A program made the position numbers and the translations under genes. 64,000 nucleotides of DNA from Zelopaecilomyces penicillatus (lineage: Eukaryota > Ascomycota > Sordariomycetes > Hypocreales > Pseudodiploosporaceae): contig VCCP01000007.1 of NCBI GenBank assembly GCA_005765155.1, positions 761,501 through 825,500 on the forward strand, read 5' to 3'. Below, piece by piece: positions 38,200 through 51,820 of the stretch. Under the pieces are notes generated by a model. That model worked only from the letters and a program-made list of their open reading frames with translations. It did no database searches and was not told where the DNA came from. How positions within the stretch are numbered: the stretch's first letter is position 1; every line of letters starts with the position of its first letter.

Positions 38200-40800
38200 T
38201 ATATTTTATAATTAATATATAAATAAATATTGATAACCAGAATTTTATTTTAATTATATATATAATCTCTAGATTAGTAAAGGATTTAATTTTAGAATTC
38301 TTTTAAATAAAATATAAATAGATTTATTTTATTATTAAAAAAAAGAATTTTAAATTAAATAAATAAATAAAATAATTATAAAAAAAACTTTATTTAATTA
38401 AAGTATATAAATATTATTATAGTTATAAGATTTATATTTATTATATTAATAAAAAGATAAAGATAAAGGATATTTAATATAAATAAACCTTTTATTATTA
38501 ATATTTAAAAAAATAATACTATTTTAATAAATATTATTAAATAATATAATACTTTAAATAGCTTATTTAAGATAAATATAAAATAAATAATAATTTTATT
38601 ATAGCTTTTTAAAAAAAATTATAACTTTATTAAATTATTTAATAAAGAAAAAGCTAATTATTTATTTTTATATTATAATATAATAAATTATTATATTTAA
38701 ATTTAAATAAAATTAAATAAATAATAAATAAACCTTTTTTAAAAATCCTTATATAATATATTATAGAATTATCTATTTAAGATATAATAATAGATTATAA
38801 AATTAATACATGAAGATTAAATTAATACTAGCTTTTTTTTAATTATTATATTAATCCTTTTAATTAAAAAAGCTATAAAAAAATAAAGATTATATATAGA
38901 TTATTAAGCTTTAAATAAGATTATTATAAAAGATCAATATTTATTATTATTAATTAAAAGGATATCAAGATTATTATTAAATACCTATTAATTTATAAAA
39001 CTAGATATTTATTTAGCTTTTTATAAAATCTAGATTATAAAAGAAGATAAATATTTTATTATATTTAAAATATAATTTAATCTTTTTAAATAGTCTACTA
39101 TATTATTTAATCTATTAAATATTTATATAATCTTTTAAAAATATATTAATTTATTTTTTAAATATATTTTAAATAACTTTATTATAATATATTTAAATAA
39201 TATCCTTATATATTTATATAGCTTTAAAAAGATTTATTAAAAACGTATTTATATAAATATAAAGAATTAAAAGCTTTTTAAGGTTTATTAATTTTTATTA
39301 AGAATTCTTTTTTATTTTTTTATTTTAATTAAACTATTTATTTATTTAATAAATAAAGAAATCCTTTTTTAATAAAATAATAATAAAAAATTAATATTTA
39401 AAGTATTAAAATAAATATTTATTATAAAATTAATTCTAGCTTAATAAGATTCTAAAAATATTAAAGAAATATTTATAATAAATATATAAAGATATCTTAT
39501 TATAAATTATATACTATTTAATTAAATCTAATTTAATTAAAAAGATTATATAATTTATAATAAAGAATTTTTAATAATTATATCTTATTTAAAAGTATAA
39601 TTAATTAAACTTAAAGAAATAATAAAATTATTTATTATTTTAATTAATTATAAAAATCTAAAATACTTTATAAATTAAAAAAAGCCTTTTAAATAATAAA
39701 TTAAATAAATAAAAATATTTTTATTTTTTTAATATTATCTTTATTATTAATCTAGCTTTTAAATAGCTTAATTTAATATTTTATAAAAAAAGAAATAAGA
39801 TATAAAAGATAAGGAAATAGTTTTAATATAGATTATATACTTAATTAAAATAGCTTTAATATATATATATATTATTTAAAAATACTTATTTATTAAATTT
39901 TTAGGATTAGGCTTTTTAAAAAGTATTATTTATAATTATTATTTATATATAATTAAAAAAGGTATATAATAATTCCTTATTAAAGCTAAAAGAAAGAAAT
40001 AAATAATAGATTATATAATAGATATCTATAAAATATTCATTTATAAAGATTAATTTTAGCTTTTAAATTAAAAGCCTTTATTATTATAATTATTTAAAAG
40101 ATATAAAATTCTTTTTTAATATATTATTTAAAATAAAAATAAATATTTAAACTTTTATATTATAATTATTATTAAAATAATATATTATAATTAATTTAAT
40201 AACTTATATATAATTATTTAATATATTAAAATAATTATACTTTGTAATAATAATATTAAGGATTATTTTAATTATTTTTTATTATAAATAAATATTAAAT
40301 ATAAATATTTATTAATTTTATAATAAAGCTTTTAAAATAAAATTATATACGTAAATTCTTAATAATTATTATTAATTATTTATTAAAATATATTTAATTA
40401 AAAGAAATAATATTTATAATAATTAAAATATATATTAAATAACTTTAAAATATTTAATAATACTTTATAAGTTTTTAAAAGAGATTATTATAAATAAGAA
40501 TTTAAATTAATTAAGCTATTTTTAAAATATACTTTATAAATTAATAAATATTAAATACCTTTAATTTATAATATATTATTTATAAATAAATAATAATATA
40601 TTTCTTATAATTTAATTAATTTAATTATCTTTTGATTTATTAATTAATATATAATGATAAAATATCTTTAATAATTAATATAAGCTTAAATAAATTATTT
40701 AATAATTTTAAACTTAATTTAATATAATAAAAGCTATATTTAAATAAAGATAATATATTGTTAAAAGAATAAATGATAATATTTTTTAATTATTTTTAAT
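38200..40800 (+). pseudogene. Partial Ty3/gypsy pol relic E (+ strand)
   Basis: A + frame shows an RT with A-F-Y-K-I-x-I-I-K-E-D near 39030-39060 (family A-F-N-x-I-R-I/M) and YLNNILIY, with YLNN at 39190-39201 (YLDD in active enzymes). RNase H and connection follow to about 39.8 kb (Y-N-K-E-F near 39560). A C-terminal integrase region ends in a stretch with Y-N-L-I, Y-L-x-x-L-I-x-A and N-K-D-N-I-L-L-K-E near 40600-40770. It is distinct from the other elements. I could not find its LTRs; the right end may lie just before the solo LTR at 41158. 36.03-38.2 kb probably holds its 5' part plus the minisatellite. Confidence 0.75.
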
Positions 40801-41345
40801 CTAAAGCTAATCTTATATAAGCTATAATTATTTAATTATAATAATAACCTTAAAAAGCTACAAATAACTTTTATTATTTAATAAAATATTTCTTTTTTAA
40901 AGATAATATATAGCTCTCTTTATATAATATTAAAATAAATTATTTGAATTAAAAACTAGATTAATTATATATTAAATATTAATTATTATTATTTTTATAT
41001 ATTTAATATATTTAATATATTTAAATAAATCTATTTTATATTTTATATTAATCTAATAAAATAAATATTAAATAATCTATTTTTATTTTAATAAATAATA
41101 AATAATAAATTAAATTCTTTTTAAATATTAAATAATAATAATAAATATATAATATAATATTATAATTTATAGTATACGATTATAACTAAAGCTAGTAGCG
41201 ATAGCAGTGGAAGAAAGGCAGCGAATAGTTATTCAGAGTGAATTCTGAAGAAAAGAAGAAAGAAGTGATTGTATTACCGATATAGAAAAGAAAGCAGGAT
41301 TTAACTAGGAATCCAGCTATCTTATATATCTAAATAATTCTAAGG

Positions 41346-41405
41346 TTATTTGGAATTCCTTTAACATTCCAAATAATATTTATTTAGAATTTCTAAGTAT
41401 TCCAA
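41346..41405. repeat. Two adjacent inverted repeats in solo LTR S1
   Basis: TTATTTGGAAT (41346-41356) pairs with ATTCCAAATAA (41366-41376) across a 9-base loop. Directly after it, TATTTAGAAT pairs with ATTCCAAATA with one mismatch. LTR copy 2 keeps one such hairpin at 50333-50360. Confidence 0.85.
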
Positions 41406-41464
41406 ATAAAGAGAAAGGGAGGATTCTAAGGGATAAGCCCTTATTAATTAGTCTAGCCCTATAT

Positions 41465-41609
41465 AGCAGGTCAGGCTGCTTGGGTACCTTTTAGGTCTTA
41501 TAGCAGGTCTGGCTGCTGTCTTATAGCAGGTCTGGCTGCCAGGCTGTAGCAGGTTAGGCTGCTGAGCTATAGCAGGTCTAGCTGCTAGGTTATAACAGGT
41601 CTAGCTGTT
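41465..41609. repeat. Six-unit hairpin array, 23-bp period, in solo LTR S1
   Basis: 16-base units such as AGCAGGTCTGGCTGCT start at 41465, 41502, 41525, 41548, 41571 and 41594. Spacing is 37, then 23 four times. Each unit has complementary 5 bp arms, AGCAG and CTGCT. The last unit is AACAG...CTGTT, changed on both arms yet still paired; the third ends CTGCC. Confidence 0.92.
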
Positions 41610-41640
41610 ATATAATAAACCCACTTATTTTAACATATAA

Positions 41641-43350
41641 GAATAAAAAATAAAAAATATTCTTATAATAAAGAATAAATAAAACAAAAATTAAAAAGAA
41701 AAAATAATTATAAAATAAAAAGAATAAAATAATATAATATAAAAATTATTAAAAAATATAAAATAATTATAAATATTAAATAATTTTAAAATAAAATATA
41801 ATAATATCTATTATTTTAATAATCCTATAATATATTAAAATTAAATATAAGATAATAATGTTTTTTAAAATAAAATTAAATAATAACTTTAATTAAACCT
41901 TATTTTTTTAATAATAAAGCCTTATTTTTATCTCTTTTTTATATTCTTTTTCTTTAAGGCTTTAACTTATTTAATATTATTAATAAATTATATTATAATT
42001 TTATTAATATTAAAGCTTAAATTACTTTTATAAAAAACCAGATTATAATACAAATAAGATTATTAGATATTAATATTATAAAGAGTATAATAATAAGCTA
42101 GATATAATAAAAGTATATTACATTAAATATTATAAAAGATAGGATTTATAATATAAATAAAATAATCTTTTTAAAAAAAGATATCATCTTTTAATAGTAT
42201 TATTATTATATTTAATTAAAATATATATTAAGAATTAAAAGATAAAAATATATTATTTAATTAAAAGATAATTAAAGACCTAAATAAATCTATTATAATA
42301 ATAAACTAATAATATTAATTAAAGATTATATTTATATTATCTATATTATTATATATTAAATAAATATAATTTAAAAAGTATTAATATTAAAAAATATATC
42401 TTTTAAGATATTTAATTAATCTTTTTTTTCCTTATTTTATTAATAATTTAAACTTATTATTTCTTTATTAAAGTAATTTGTTATTCTTATATAGAATTAA
42501 AAGAAAATTATATAAAATTAAATAAAGAAATATAAACTTATTTATATATCTTTAATTATATAATATATCTCTTTTTATTATTATAGAATATATTAAATAT
42601 TAAAAATATATTAAATATAATATTATTTATTATAATAAATAATTAAAATTAATAAAAAGCTATTAAAGAATATAAAGAAACTATTATAAATAGATATAAT
42701 AAGTATAAAGGCTTAAAATAATAAATAATAAATTAATATATTCCTTAAAAGAATAATAAATTAAATAACTTAAAAGGCTATATAAATATTAATAAAAATA
42801 AAAGGAATTTATTTAATTTCTTTAAAAGAAGTTTTTTAATTTATTATTATTTATTTTTAAATAAATAAAAAATAAATTAATTAATTAAATAAATTATTAG
42901 ATTTAATTTAAATTAAAGATATAATATATTTACTTTAATTAATAAAAGTATATAACATTTTTATAATTATATAAAGAATTAAATTATTTAAAAATAAAAG
43001 CTCTTTATAATAATATAGAATATAGGATTTATAATATAAAAGATAGATATAATAAAAGAGATAATTATATTTATTATTTTTAATATATATTATATTTTTA
43101 ATATAATATAAATATAATAAAGATATTTATTTAAAGAAAATAATTAATTTATTATTAAAATTATCTTATATAAATAAAATATTAATAATATATATCTTAT
43201 AATATTATTTAAAAAAAGAATAAATTAATATTAATATTAAATAATTAATAAAAATAATATATATCTTTAAAAGAATAATAGATTTAAAGTTTAATTTAAT
43301 ATTATCTTAAAAAATATAAAACCCTTAATAATTTAATAGTTTATTATTAA
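41641..43350. other. Unassigned decayed coding-like DNA
   Basis: Apart from stops, a + frame runs through about 42.0-43.3 kb with K/N/Y/I-rich content typical of RIP-degraded protein, but no motif could be matched to a family. Confidence 0.45.
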
Positions 43351-43541
43351 TATAACAGCAGATTTAATTTATAGTAATGAAGCAGAATAAGAATAATTAT
43401 ATTTAGGTATTATTATTATAAAAGACTATTACTTACTTTATCTATATTATAATAATAAAAGCAAGCTAAGAAATATTATATACCTAGAGATTATATATTA
43501 TTTTAAGTATATATATTTTTATACCTTATAATTCTATTATA
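43351..43541 (-). repeat. 3' LTR of gypsy B copy 2
   Basis: 191 bp, TATAACAGCAG... to ...CTATTATA. It is followed by ATTATCCCTTTATTAC, whose minus strand (AAAGGGATAAT) is the polypurine tract. Confidence 0.9.
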
Positions 43542-43686
43542 ATTATCCCTTTATTACTTTAATAATAATCTAATATTATTATATATTAAATTCTAAACTT
43601 TTATTATTATTATATTATTCTTAGCTTAATTATAAAATCTTAGGTAGATAATAATAATATATTATCTTCTTATTTATCTTTTTATT

Positions 43687-46600
43687 TACAAAGAGAATTT
43701 TAAGTATAATTAAATAGATTTATATAGCTTTAATCGATTAATTAATAATAAGATTTATATTTAAACTAAGTCTTTTTTCCTTTATACCCTTTAAATATAA
43801 AAGGCTATTAAAGCTTTAATAATTAATAATCTTCTATATTATATATTATAATTAAATATTTAAATATTTAATCCTATTATAATTATCTTCTTCTTTAAGG
43901 GTAATATTCTAATACTTTAATTATATATCTATTATTTTATAATAGATTTTTCTTATTATTATTATTTTGTTATTCTAAAATTTTTATTTTCTTAAAATTT
44001 AGATTTATTATATTCTTTTTATTTATTTATAATTATATTTTTTATTATATCTCTTTTATTTATTTCTTTTATTTTATTATTATTTTATTATCTCTTTATT
44101 ATATTATTATATCTTTTAAAAGATTTATTATTTAAACCTATATAATTATAAAATCACTAGGTTATATTAAACTGATTATTATAGAGTATATATAATATAT
44201 ATATTATATATATATAATTATAATAATAAATACTAAAATAATAAAAAGGGCTATAAAGCTTAATAAAATTATAATAATTTAATACTTATTTATTAATATT
44301 AAATTAATATATTATTAATAATATAATAATAAAAATAAAATCTATTAATAATATATTAAATAATAGTTTTTAAGGGGTTTTTATTAATAGTTTAATAATA
44401 TTTAGATCTATTATCCTTATATTAGGTAATACCTAAGAGCTAAATAATATATTTAAATTCCTAGATATAATATTAAATATATATATTCTTAATAAGGATA
44501 GGGATTTTAATAAGGATAATTCTTTTATTTTTATTAAGGCTTTTATTTAATAATTTATTAATAAACTATTAAAGCTTTATTATACTTTTAAATTAATTAA
44601 GATTATATATTATTAAGCTTATAGTATTATTAATTTCATTAAGGCTTAAATTAAGGCTAATAAGGCTTATAAAATAAAGAAGAAGGCCTATTAAATATTA
44701 TTAATTATTTAATAATCTTACTTTTAAGAATAATAGAATATTTAAATAAGTTTATTAATATTTTATTTATATTTTAATATTAATTTAATAATAGATTATT
44801 TAGGTTTAGTAGAAGATTCTTTAAGCTTTATATTATATTAATCTGGTTAAGTAAATAATTATATAAAGCTTAAATTTAATTTAGATAAATACTAGCTTTA
44901 TATTTTAATAGTGTATTAAATATATAGCTTATATTATTATTATTATTATAATAAAAGAGAATAAGTTAATATTAATTAAGCTTAATAATAAGTTTAAATA
45001 TATATAACCCTTTAACTTTAAATAAATATAATTTAAGTTTTACTAGGGTTTTATTAAATTATTAGCTTTAGTTTTTAGTTTTTAATTTTATTTTATAATA
45101 AAAGGATATTTATTATATTTTCTATACTCTTTCTTTATTTTTTTACTATTTATTTATAATAGATTAAAAGATATAAATTAATTATTATTCTTTAAAATAT
45201 AACTTTTAAGTTCTTTTTATTTATAATTATAACTTTATAGTGTTTTTATTTTATTATATTATACCTTTATCTAGCTTATATTTCCTTTTTAATTAATTCT
45301 TTTTAAAAACTTTTATTAGCTTTAAGGTATTTATTTTATTAATTAGAATTTATTAATTATATTTAAAAAGCTAGCTTAATTATTTAATTAAATAATATAA
45401 TTCTTTTTTAATTTTTAATTAATTCTTAATTTCCTTAATCTTTTATTTATTTTTATTCTTTAATTTTAATATAGATAGATTATTATTAATATCCTTTATT
45501 TATTATATTTATAGCTTTAGTAAATTAATATAAAAAGTATTATAAATCTATAAATATTATTTAAGTAATACTAATTAATATACTTATATTTTAATCTTTT
45601 ATAGGATTTAAAATAAATTAATAAATCTTAGTATTAATTTTATTTTTATTTTTAAATATAGATTCTTTATATTTAATATAACTATATCCTTTTTCTATAG
45701 TATTAAGGATATATATAGCTTATTATAGTTTCTTATCTAGCCTTTAATTATTTATTATTAATACTATATTAATATTTTTATATTTTTATTAATTTCTTAA
45801 ATTAGCTTTATATTATTAATATCTTCTTCTTTATAATATTATTCTTAATATTTAAAAGCCTGGTTTATATTTAAATAATATTTTATTAATAGATATATTA
45901 ATTATTATAGAGATAGCTAAATTATAGATAAATTATATTATTTAAAAAAACTTTATTTATATTATTTATTCTTTTATTAAAAATAATATAAATAGTATTT
46001 TAATATTTAGTTTATTTATTTTATTTATTTATTAATTTAAGGGTAAAATATTATTAAAAGCCTTTTTTTTAATTTAAGATATATAATAAAGTTTTAATTA
46101 GAATTTATTTATAAAAATAAAGCCTTTATTTAATATAATACCTTTTAATACCTTATATTTTAATTTTATCTTTTAATAAAATAATTCTATAAGGTTTATT
46201 ATAATAATAATTATATTTACTAAAAGAAATAAATAATATTTTATATATTAGTTTATAATTATAAAGATTATATTTATATTTTTTTTATTAAATATAATAA
46301 ATAGAAATCATATAATAAAATTTATAAATACCTTTTTCTAGGATTAGCTTGGTTTTAATAAGGAATTAAGGTATTTATATAAATAATAATATTATAATAT
46401 TACTCCTTAATAAATATTATAATTAATAATATATTCTTTAATCTTTTAATCTATAAAATATTAATAGAATTTATATTATAAAAGTTTAAGGGTTTAGTTT
46501 ATATTAAAGTATCCTATATAAAGATTATTATAATAAAGTTATAATAATTTATTTCTTAATAAAATTTCTTTAAGGATATAGATATAATCTTAATATTTAA

Positions 46601-49600
46601 TTAAACTCTATATATTTATAGATTATATAGTATTTTTTTTTTTTTATTAATATAGCTTTTAATTTTAATATCTTTTTATCTTTATTTTATATATTTTTAA
46701 TAAATATTATTAAAAGGATTAAGGCTTATTTATTAAATATAATCTTAATATAAAGGGCTATTTAAGCTATATATATAGGCATTTATTATTCTTTATTAAT
46801 AATCTATTTTATTTATTTAATTAATTTAATTAGATTTAAAAGCCTTTTATTTTTATTATTCTAGGTATTTATTAATATTTTAATAGATTTAATCTAAATC
46901 CTTATAGATTTAATTATTCTATTTTATAATATAGAAAATAGATTATTATTTAATAAGGCTTTACTCTTATAGTTTAGCCTTTTTAATAGTATATTTATAG
47001 GATTAGATTTCCCTAGTTAATACTTAATAATAAAGTTATATAATATTAGTATTATATATTATCTTATCTATTTTTTTAATAATTTAATTTAGTTTATAAT
47101 AAATTAAAGATTTTAATAATTAATTAAAACCTTTATCTATTTTATTATTTTATTAATATATCTTTATTATTATTTAAATAAATAAATAATAAATACTTTT
47201 TAATTAAATATTTTATAATTTATCTTTATCTTAATAAACTTTCTTAATTAAAAAATAATTAAATATTATTTATCTTTATTATCTTATTATAATATAATTT
47301 CTATTATTATAAATTAAAAGGTATTAGTTTTAAAATAAATTTATTATTATAGATTAAAATATTTAAATAATAGGGCTTTTTAAAAAGCTTTTTTTAATTA
47401 TTTAAAAGCTAGGTATTTAATTATAATTAATTATACTTTCTTTAGCTTTTTATTATTTTATATATTCTTTTTTTATTTTAAAAAAGATTAAAATATTATT
47501 TAAATAAATAATATATATTATATTAATTAATTCCCTTAAATTTAATAAATATAATATTAAAATATTATTAATATATTAATTAATTTAAAGGATATTATTA
47601 AATATTTATAATAATTATAATAAATTTAAAATATTATCTTTTATTTATTCTCTTTTTTAATTTAGATTTAATAATATATATCCTTTATATTGATTTTTAT
47701 AAAGAATTTTATATTTATAATTTAATCTAGGATCTTTAAAATAAGGGATAATATATAATAATTCTTTTTTATAATCTTATTAAGATCTTAGTAATTTATA
47801 TATAATTATAGGGATTTATTCTTTTTTAAAATAAATAGAATTAATAGTCTTATTAAGCTTTTAGATAAGTAAATTTATCTTTTTTTTAAATTCTTATTTA
47901 AATAAATATAAAGCTTTTTTAATTCTTTTTATAATAAGAAATAGATTATATTATATAAAAAGATAATATCTAAAAATAAATTAATTATATAATTTATAGC
48001 TTTTTAAGATAATAATATATTTATTTAATCTATTTAAAATATATTTAAATAATCCTATAATTTTTAAAGTAATTCTTTTATTTTTTTTATTTTTTTTATT
48101 TAATTTTTATCTATTAATAATAATAATTCTAAAAGATATATAATTAAGAAGATTATTACTTTATTTTAATAGGCTTATATAAATTTATAGAGTTATAAGA
48201 TTTTAGTCTTTTTTTATTCTTAATTAAATTATTAATATTAATTATAAATACTTGAATAAATCTAAAGATTTTATAAATAGATTAACCTTAATAATATTAA
48301 ACTATCTTTTATTCTTAGATCTTATTTAATATTAAGGTATATTTAAATAAAATTTTATTTAATTCCCTTTAAATCTATAATAATAAATAGGATTTTCTAT
48401 ATATTATATATTTAAATTCTTAATTTATTTATTATTTAGAGTTTTAATAGATCTTTTATTACTATTTATTATAATTTATTTATTTTAATAAATACTTTAT
48501 TAATAAGATTTAATTTAATATATATATTTAGATCTATATATATATTAATTAATATTTATCTCTTTATTATTATTAATATATAAAAATAGATTAATACTTT
48601 AATAATAATTTTTTTAATTAAAGCTAAAAGATTTGTTTTAATTAATTATCTTTTTTTATTTTAATATTATTTTTTATTTGAATAATATTAATGATTTAAT
48701 TAAAATAATTTAATATAAGGTAACCCTTTTTATTATATATATAATAGATTATAATAATAAGATACTTTATTTAATTATTTTCTTTATCTTTTTAATTATT
48801 ATCTTAATTATTCTTTTTATAAGGATAGTTATTTTTATTATTTTTATAACCTTTTTAGCTTTAATAAGAACCTTTTTAATATAGAATTATTTTTAATTAT
48901 ATATTAATCTAATTTAATTAATTTTTATTATAGTTTTATTTATATTATAATCCTAAAAAGGACTCTTTTTTAGTTTATTATTTAAAGCCTTATTTTTATT
49001 ATTTATTTAGTTTTTTTTATTGGTTCTGGTTTTTTTTTTCTAGGTTTTTAAATAATATTAAAACCTTTTTATTTTTTATATTATCTTATTTTATTTCTTA
49101 AAAAAGGCTTTTTTATAAAGATAAATATATTTTTATAATCTTAACTTAAATTTAATAAAGTATTATATAATTAATTCCTTTTTAATTATTTTTATAAAAT
49201 AGATTTTTAAATTAAATAAATATAAATAGAATTCTATAAAAGATTAATAATTATATTACTAAGCTTTTTTAAAGATATTATAAATCTTAATTATTTAATT
49301 AATTAAATCTTTTAAATAAGTTTTATTTTATTTTAAAAAATAATTTTAATTAATTTTTTTGGTTTTTTTTTTAGTTTTAATATAGTTTTATATCTTATTT
49401 AATTAAAAGGATTTATATTTATTTTTTATATTTTTAAGGATTAAAATAATTTAATATTCTTTTTTTTAAAATATTTAAAGCTTATTTAAAAAACTTAAAT
49501 AAGATTATTAATTTATTTCTTTTTATTATTAATATGTTTATAATATTATAATTTAATAATATTAATAACCTTTAATCCTTTTAATTAAAAATTATTTAAA

Positions 49601-50119
49601 TTATTATAATTTTAATTAAATTATAATCTTTTTTTAATAGGATATCTATAATAAAGATATTAAGATCTTAGGTTATTTAAAGATAAAATTAAAGAGTATT
49701 AATCTTTTTAATCCTTATAATTTTGGTTAGAAATATTATTATTTTATCTTAGATTTCTATAAATTATTATAAAGGATTAATTAAGTTTTATTAATTTAAA
49801 GCTTTAAATCCTTAATAGATTCTAGGGTTTAATAAAGCCTTTAATAATAAAGATAATCCTTTAATAATAGGATAAATTAAAATTATTATTAATCTTAAAT
49901 AATTATAAATAAAAGTATAAGAATTATAAAAGAAATTCTAGGTATAATTAAATAGGATTATATAACTTTAATTAATTAATTAATAATAAGATTTATATTT
50001 AAATTAAGTTTTTTTTTTTTTATATTCTTTAAGTATAAAAAGCTATTAAAATCTTAATAATTAATAGTTTTTTAGGTTATATATTATAATTAAGTATTTA
50101 AATATCTGATCTTATTATA
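43687..50119 (-). mobile_element. Ty3/gypsy retrotransposon C nested in gypsy B copy 2
   Basis: The element is 6,433 bp between 195 bp LTRs 43687-43881 and 49925-50119, with the perfect 5 bp duplication TTATT (43682-43686 and 50120-50124). The interrupted B sequence resumes after it, as comparison with copy 1 at 25180-25210 shows. Pol is on the minus strand: RT about 47440-47900 with YLNNILIFF (YLNN at 47495-47506; YLDD in active enzymes) and L-x-L-Y-I-N-Y-x-D-L-N-K upstream; integrase about 46100-46340. The purine tract AAAGAAGAAGATAAT (minus strand) abuts the left LTR, marking it as the 3' LTR. It is a different lineage from B by LTR sequence. No intact frame. Confidence 0.92.
47440..47900 (-). 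pseudogene. Reverse transcriptase relic of gypsy C
   Basis: The minus strand shows L-I-L-F-I-L-K-K-N-K-S-L then L-Y-I-N-Y-x-D-L-N-K, and YLNNILIFF at 47495-47506. Catalytic Asp-Asp is Asn-Asn. Confidence 0.85.
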
Positions 50120-50162
50120 TTATTATATCTTTTTTATCTTATTTCTTTATATCTTTATTATT

Positions 50163-50579
50163 TGTTAAAATAAGTGGGTTTTTCTATATATAGCAGCCTG
50201 ACCTGCTATAGTCTAGCAGCTTAACCTGCTACAGCCTAGCAGCTAGACCTGCACAGCCCAGTAAGCTAAGCTTACACAGCCCTTATAGCTTAACCTGTAA
50301 AGGGATAGACTAGTGCTTACTTTCTGTTTTAGTATTTGGAATACCTAATAATTCCAAATAGTTATTTAGAATATCTTAAATAATTTTAAATTATCTTAGA
50401 ATTAGATAGATATAAAAGATAGAAGGATTCCTAGTTATATCCTTCTTCTTTTTTTATATCGGCAATACAATCACTTCTTTCTTCTTTTCTATAGACTTTT
50501 ACCCGGATAACTATCATGCCTTTCTTCTATTGCTATCGCTACTAGCTTTAGCTATAGCCTATATTATAAAATTGTAATA
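50163..50579 (+). mobile_element. Solo LTR of family S, copy 2 (plus orientation)
   Basis: 417 bp from TGTTAAAATAAGTGGG to TTGTAATA, flanked by the perfect duplication TTATT (50158-50162 and 50580-50584). It interrupts gypsy B copy 2 only 43 bp from nested element C; the empty site is visible in copy 1 near 25230-25250. It is an inverted homologue of 41158-41635. It retains G and C (CCCGG, ATCGGCAATACAA, TATCGCTACTAGC). The hairpin array has units at 50192, 50215, 50238, 50261 and 50284 (23 bp period), the last two degenerate. A perfect 10 bp inverted repeat TATTTGGAAT/ATTCCAAATA sits at 50333-50360. Confidence 0.92.
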
Positions 50580-51767
50580 TTATTTATACTTTTTTATTTT
50601 TTTAATTTATAATATTTATTATAATTAAATTATTATATTCTTATTATTTCTTTTCTAGCTTTTTATTACTCTTTTAATTATATTTTGTTATTTATTAAGA
50701 TAATACCTTAAAACAAATCCTATACCCTTATTTATATTATTAAAACATAGCTTAATTAAATAAATAAAATTATAATATAAAGTTAATAATATATATATTA
50801 CTTTTATATTTCTTTAGCTATTAATAATAAAAAGATAAAATATAAAGTAAAGCCTATAAAAATTATAAAGAAAATTTATATATTTATTAATACTTATATT
50901 AAAAGGTATAAATAATATTATAAATAATTAATTAAATACTTCTTATAAATAAATAATATTATTATAGCTTTTTATTTAATAATTATTAATATTGTTATTA
51001 TTATTTAATTCTTTTATTATTATATAAAATAATACTTAAGATTTAAATAATTACTTGGATTTTTTTATTAGCTTAATTAAAAAGAATTAATTTTGAAAAT
51101 CTATTATTTATTAAATATAAATAATATACTTTAATTAATATTTTATTGGACCTTTATCTAGCTTTTAATAATATTAAGATAGTATATTATTATAAGTTTA
51201 GCCTTATTATTATTTCTTTAAAGGAATATAATCCTATTAAAGCTATATATAACTTATTTATTATTTAATATAAAAATATCTTTATTATTACTTAATATTA
51301 ATTTAAGAAGTTATTTAATTTAATTATAAAATTAATAAAAATATTATTATTAAATATTATTAATATTTTAATAATAATAAATTATTAAATAATAAAGATT
51401 TATAAAAGCTTTTTTCAAAATAAAATAAATACCTTAAAAAAGAATTAAAATTCTTTATTTAAAAAAAAATAATAAAAATTATATTATCTAATAGATTACT
51501 CTTTATAATTATTATAAAACTATTAAAGATATAATAAAGAAAAAGAATAATATTAAAGATAAATTTATTAATAAATTATTATAATTTCCTTATATATATA
51601 AGTATATTTAATTAAGATTTCTTTATATTATTTTATTTTTTATTTTGTATTATTATATTTTTTAAGATTTACTTTATAAGAGCTATTATTTATTTATAAT
51701 AGGTTTAAAGGTATATTTTATTATTTAAATTAAAATATAATATAATTATAATTTTACTCTATTAAGT

Positions 51768-51820
51768 TTTTAATTATTTTTTAATTATTTTTTAATTATT
51801 TTTTAATTATTTTTTAATAA
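51768..51820. repeat. 11-bp tandem repeat TTTTTTAATTA
   Basis: About four to five copies inside gypsy B copy 2. Copy 1 (near 26420-26440) has a single copy, so the expansion came after the two copies separated. Confidence 0.8.

Larger units (their letters stand above)
41158..41635 (-). mobile_element. Solo LTR of family S, copy 1 (minus orientation)
   Basis: A 478 bp G+C-richer island flanked by the perfect 5 bp duplication TATAA (41153-41157 and 41636-41640). Read on the minus strand it starts TGTTAAAATAAGTGGG and ends TAATA (TAACA before a C-to-T change), the same ends as 50163-50579. It contains CpG and CpA that are absent from the flanks, so it was barely hit by RIP. It carries the 23 bp hairpin array (41465-41609) and 10-11 bp inverted repeats (41346-41400). 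No internal retroelement region of this family is in the window. Confidence 0.9.

Noticed and set aside
41465..41609. CRISPR-like repeat array
   Set aside because: The spacers are only 7 bases, the repeats are palindromic and lie inside an LTR with target duplication.
41158..50579. The two S sequences as the LTR pair (or terminal inverted repeats) of one 9.4-kb element
   Set aside because: They are in opposite orientation, each has its own different 5 bp duplication, and one is inserted inside another transposon.
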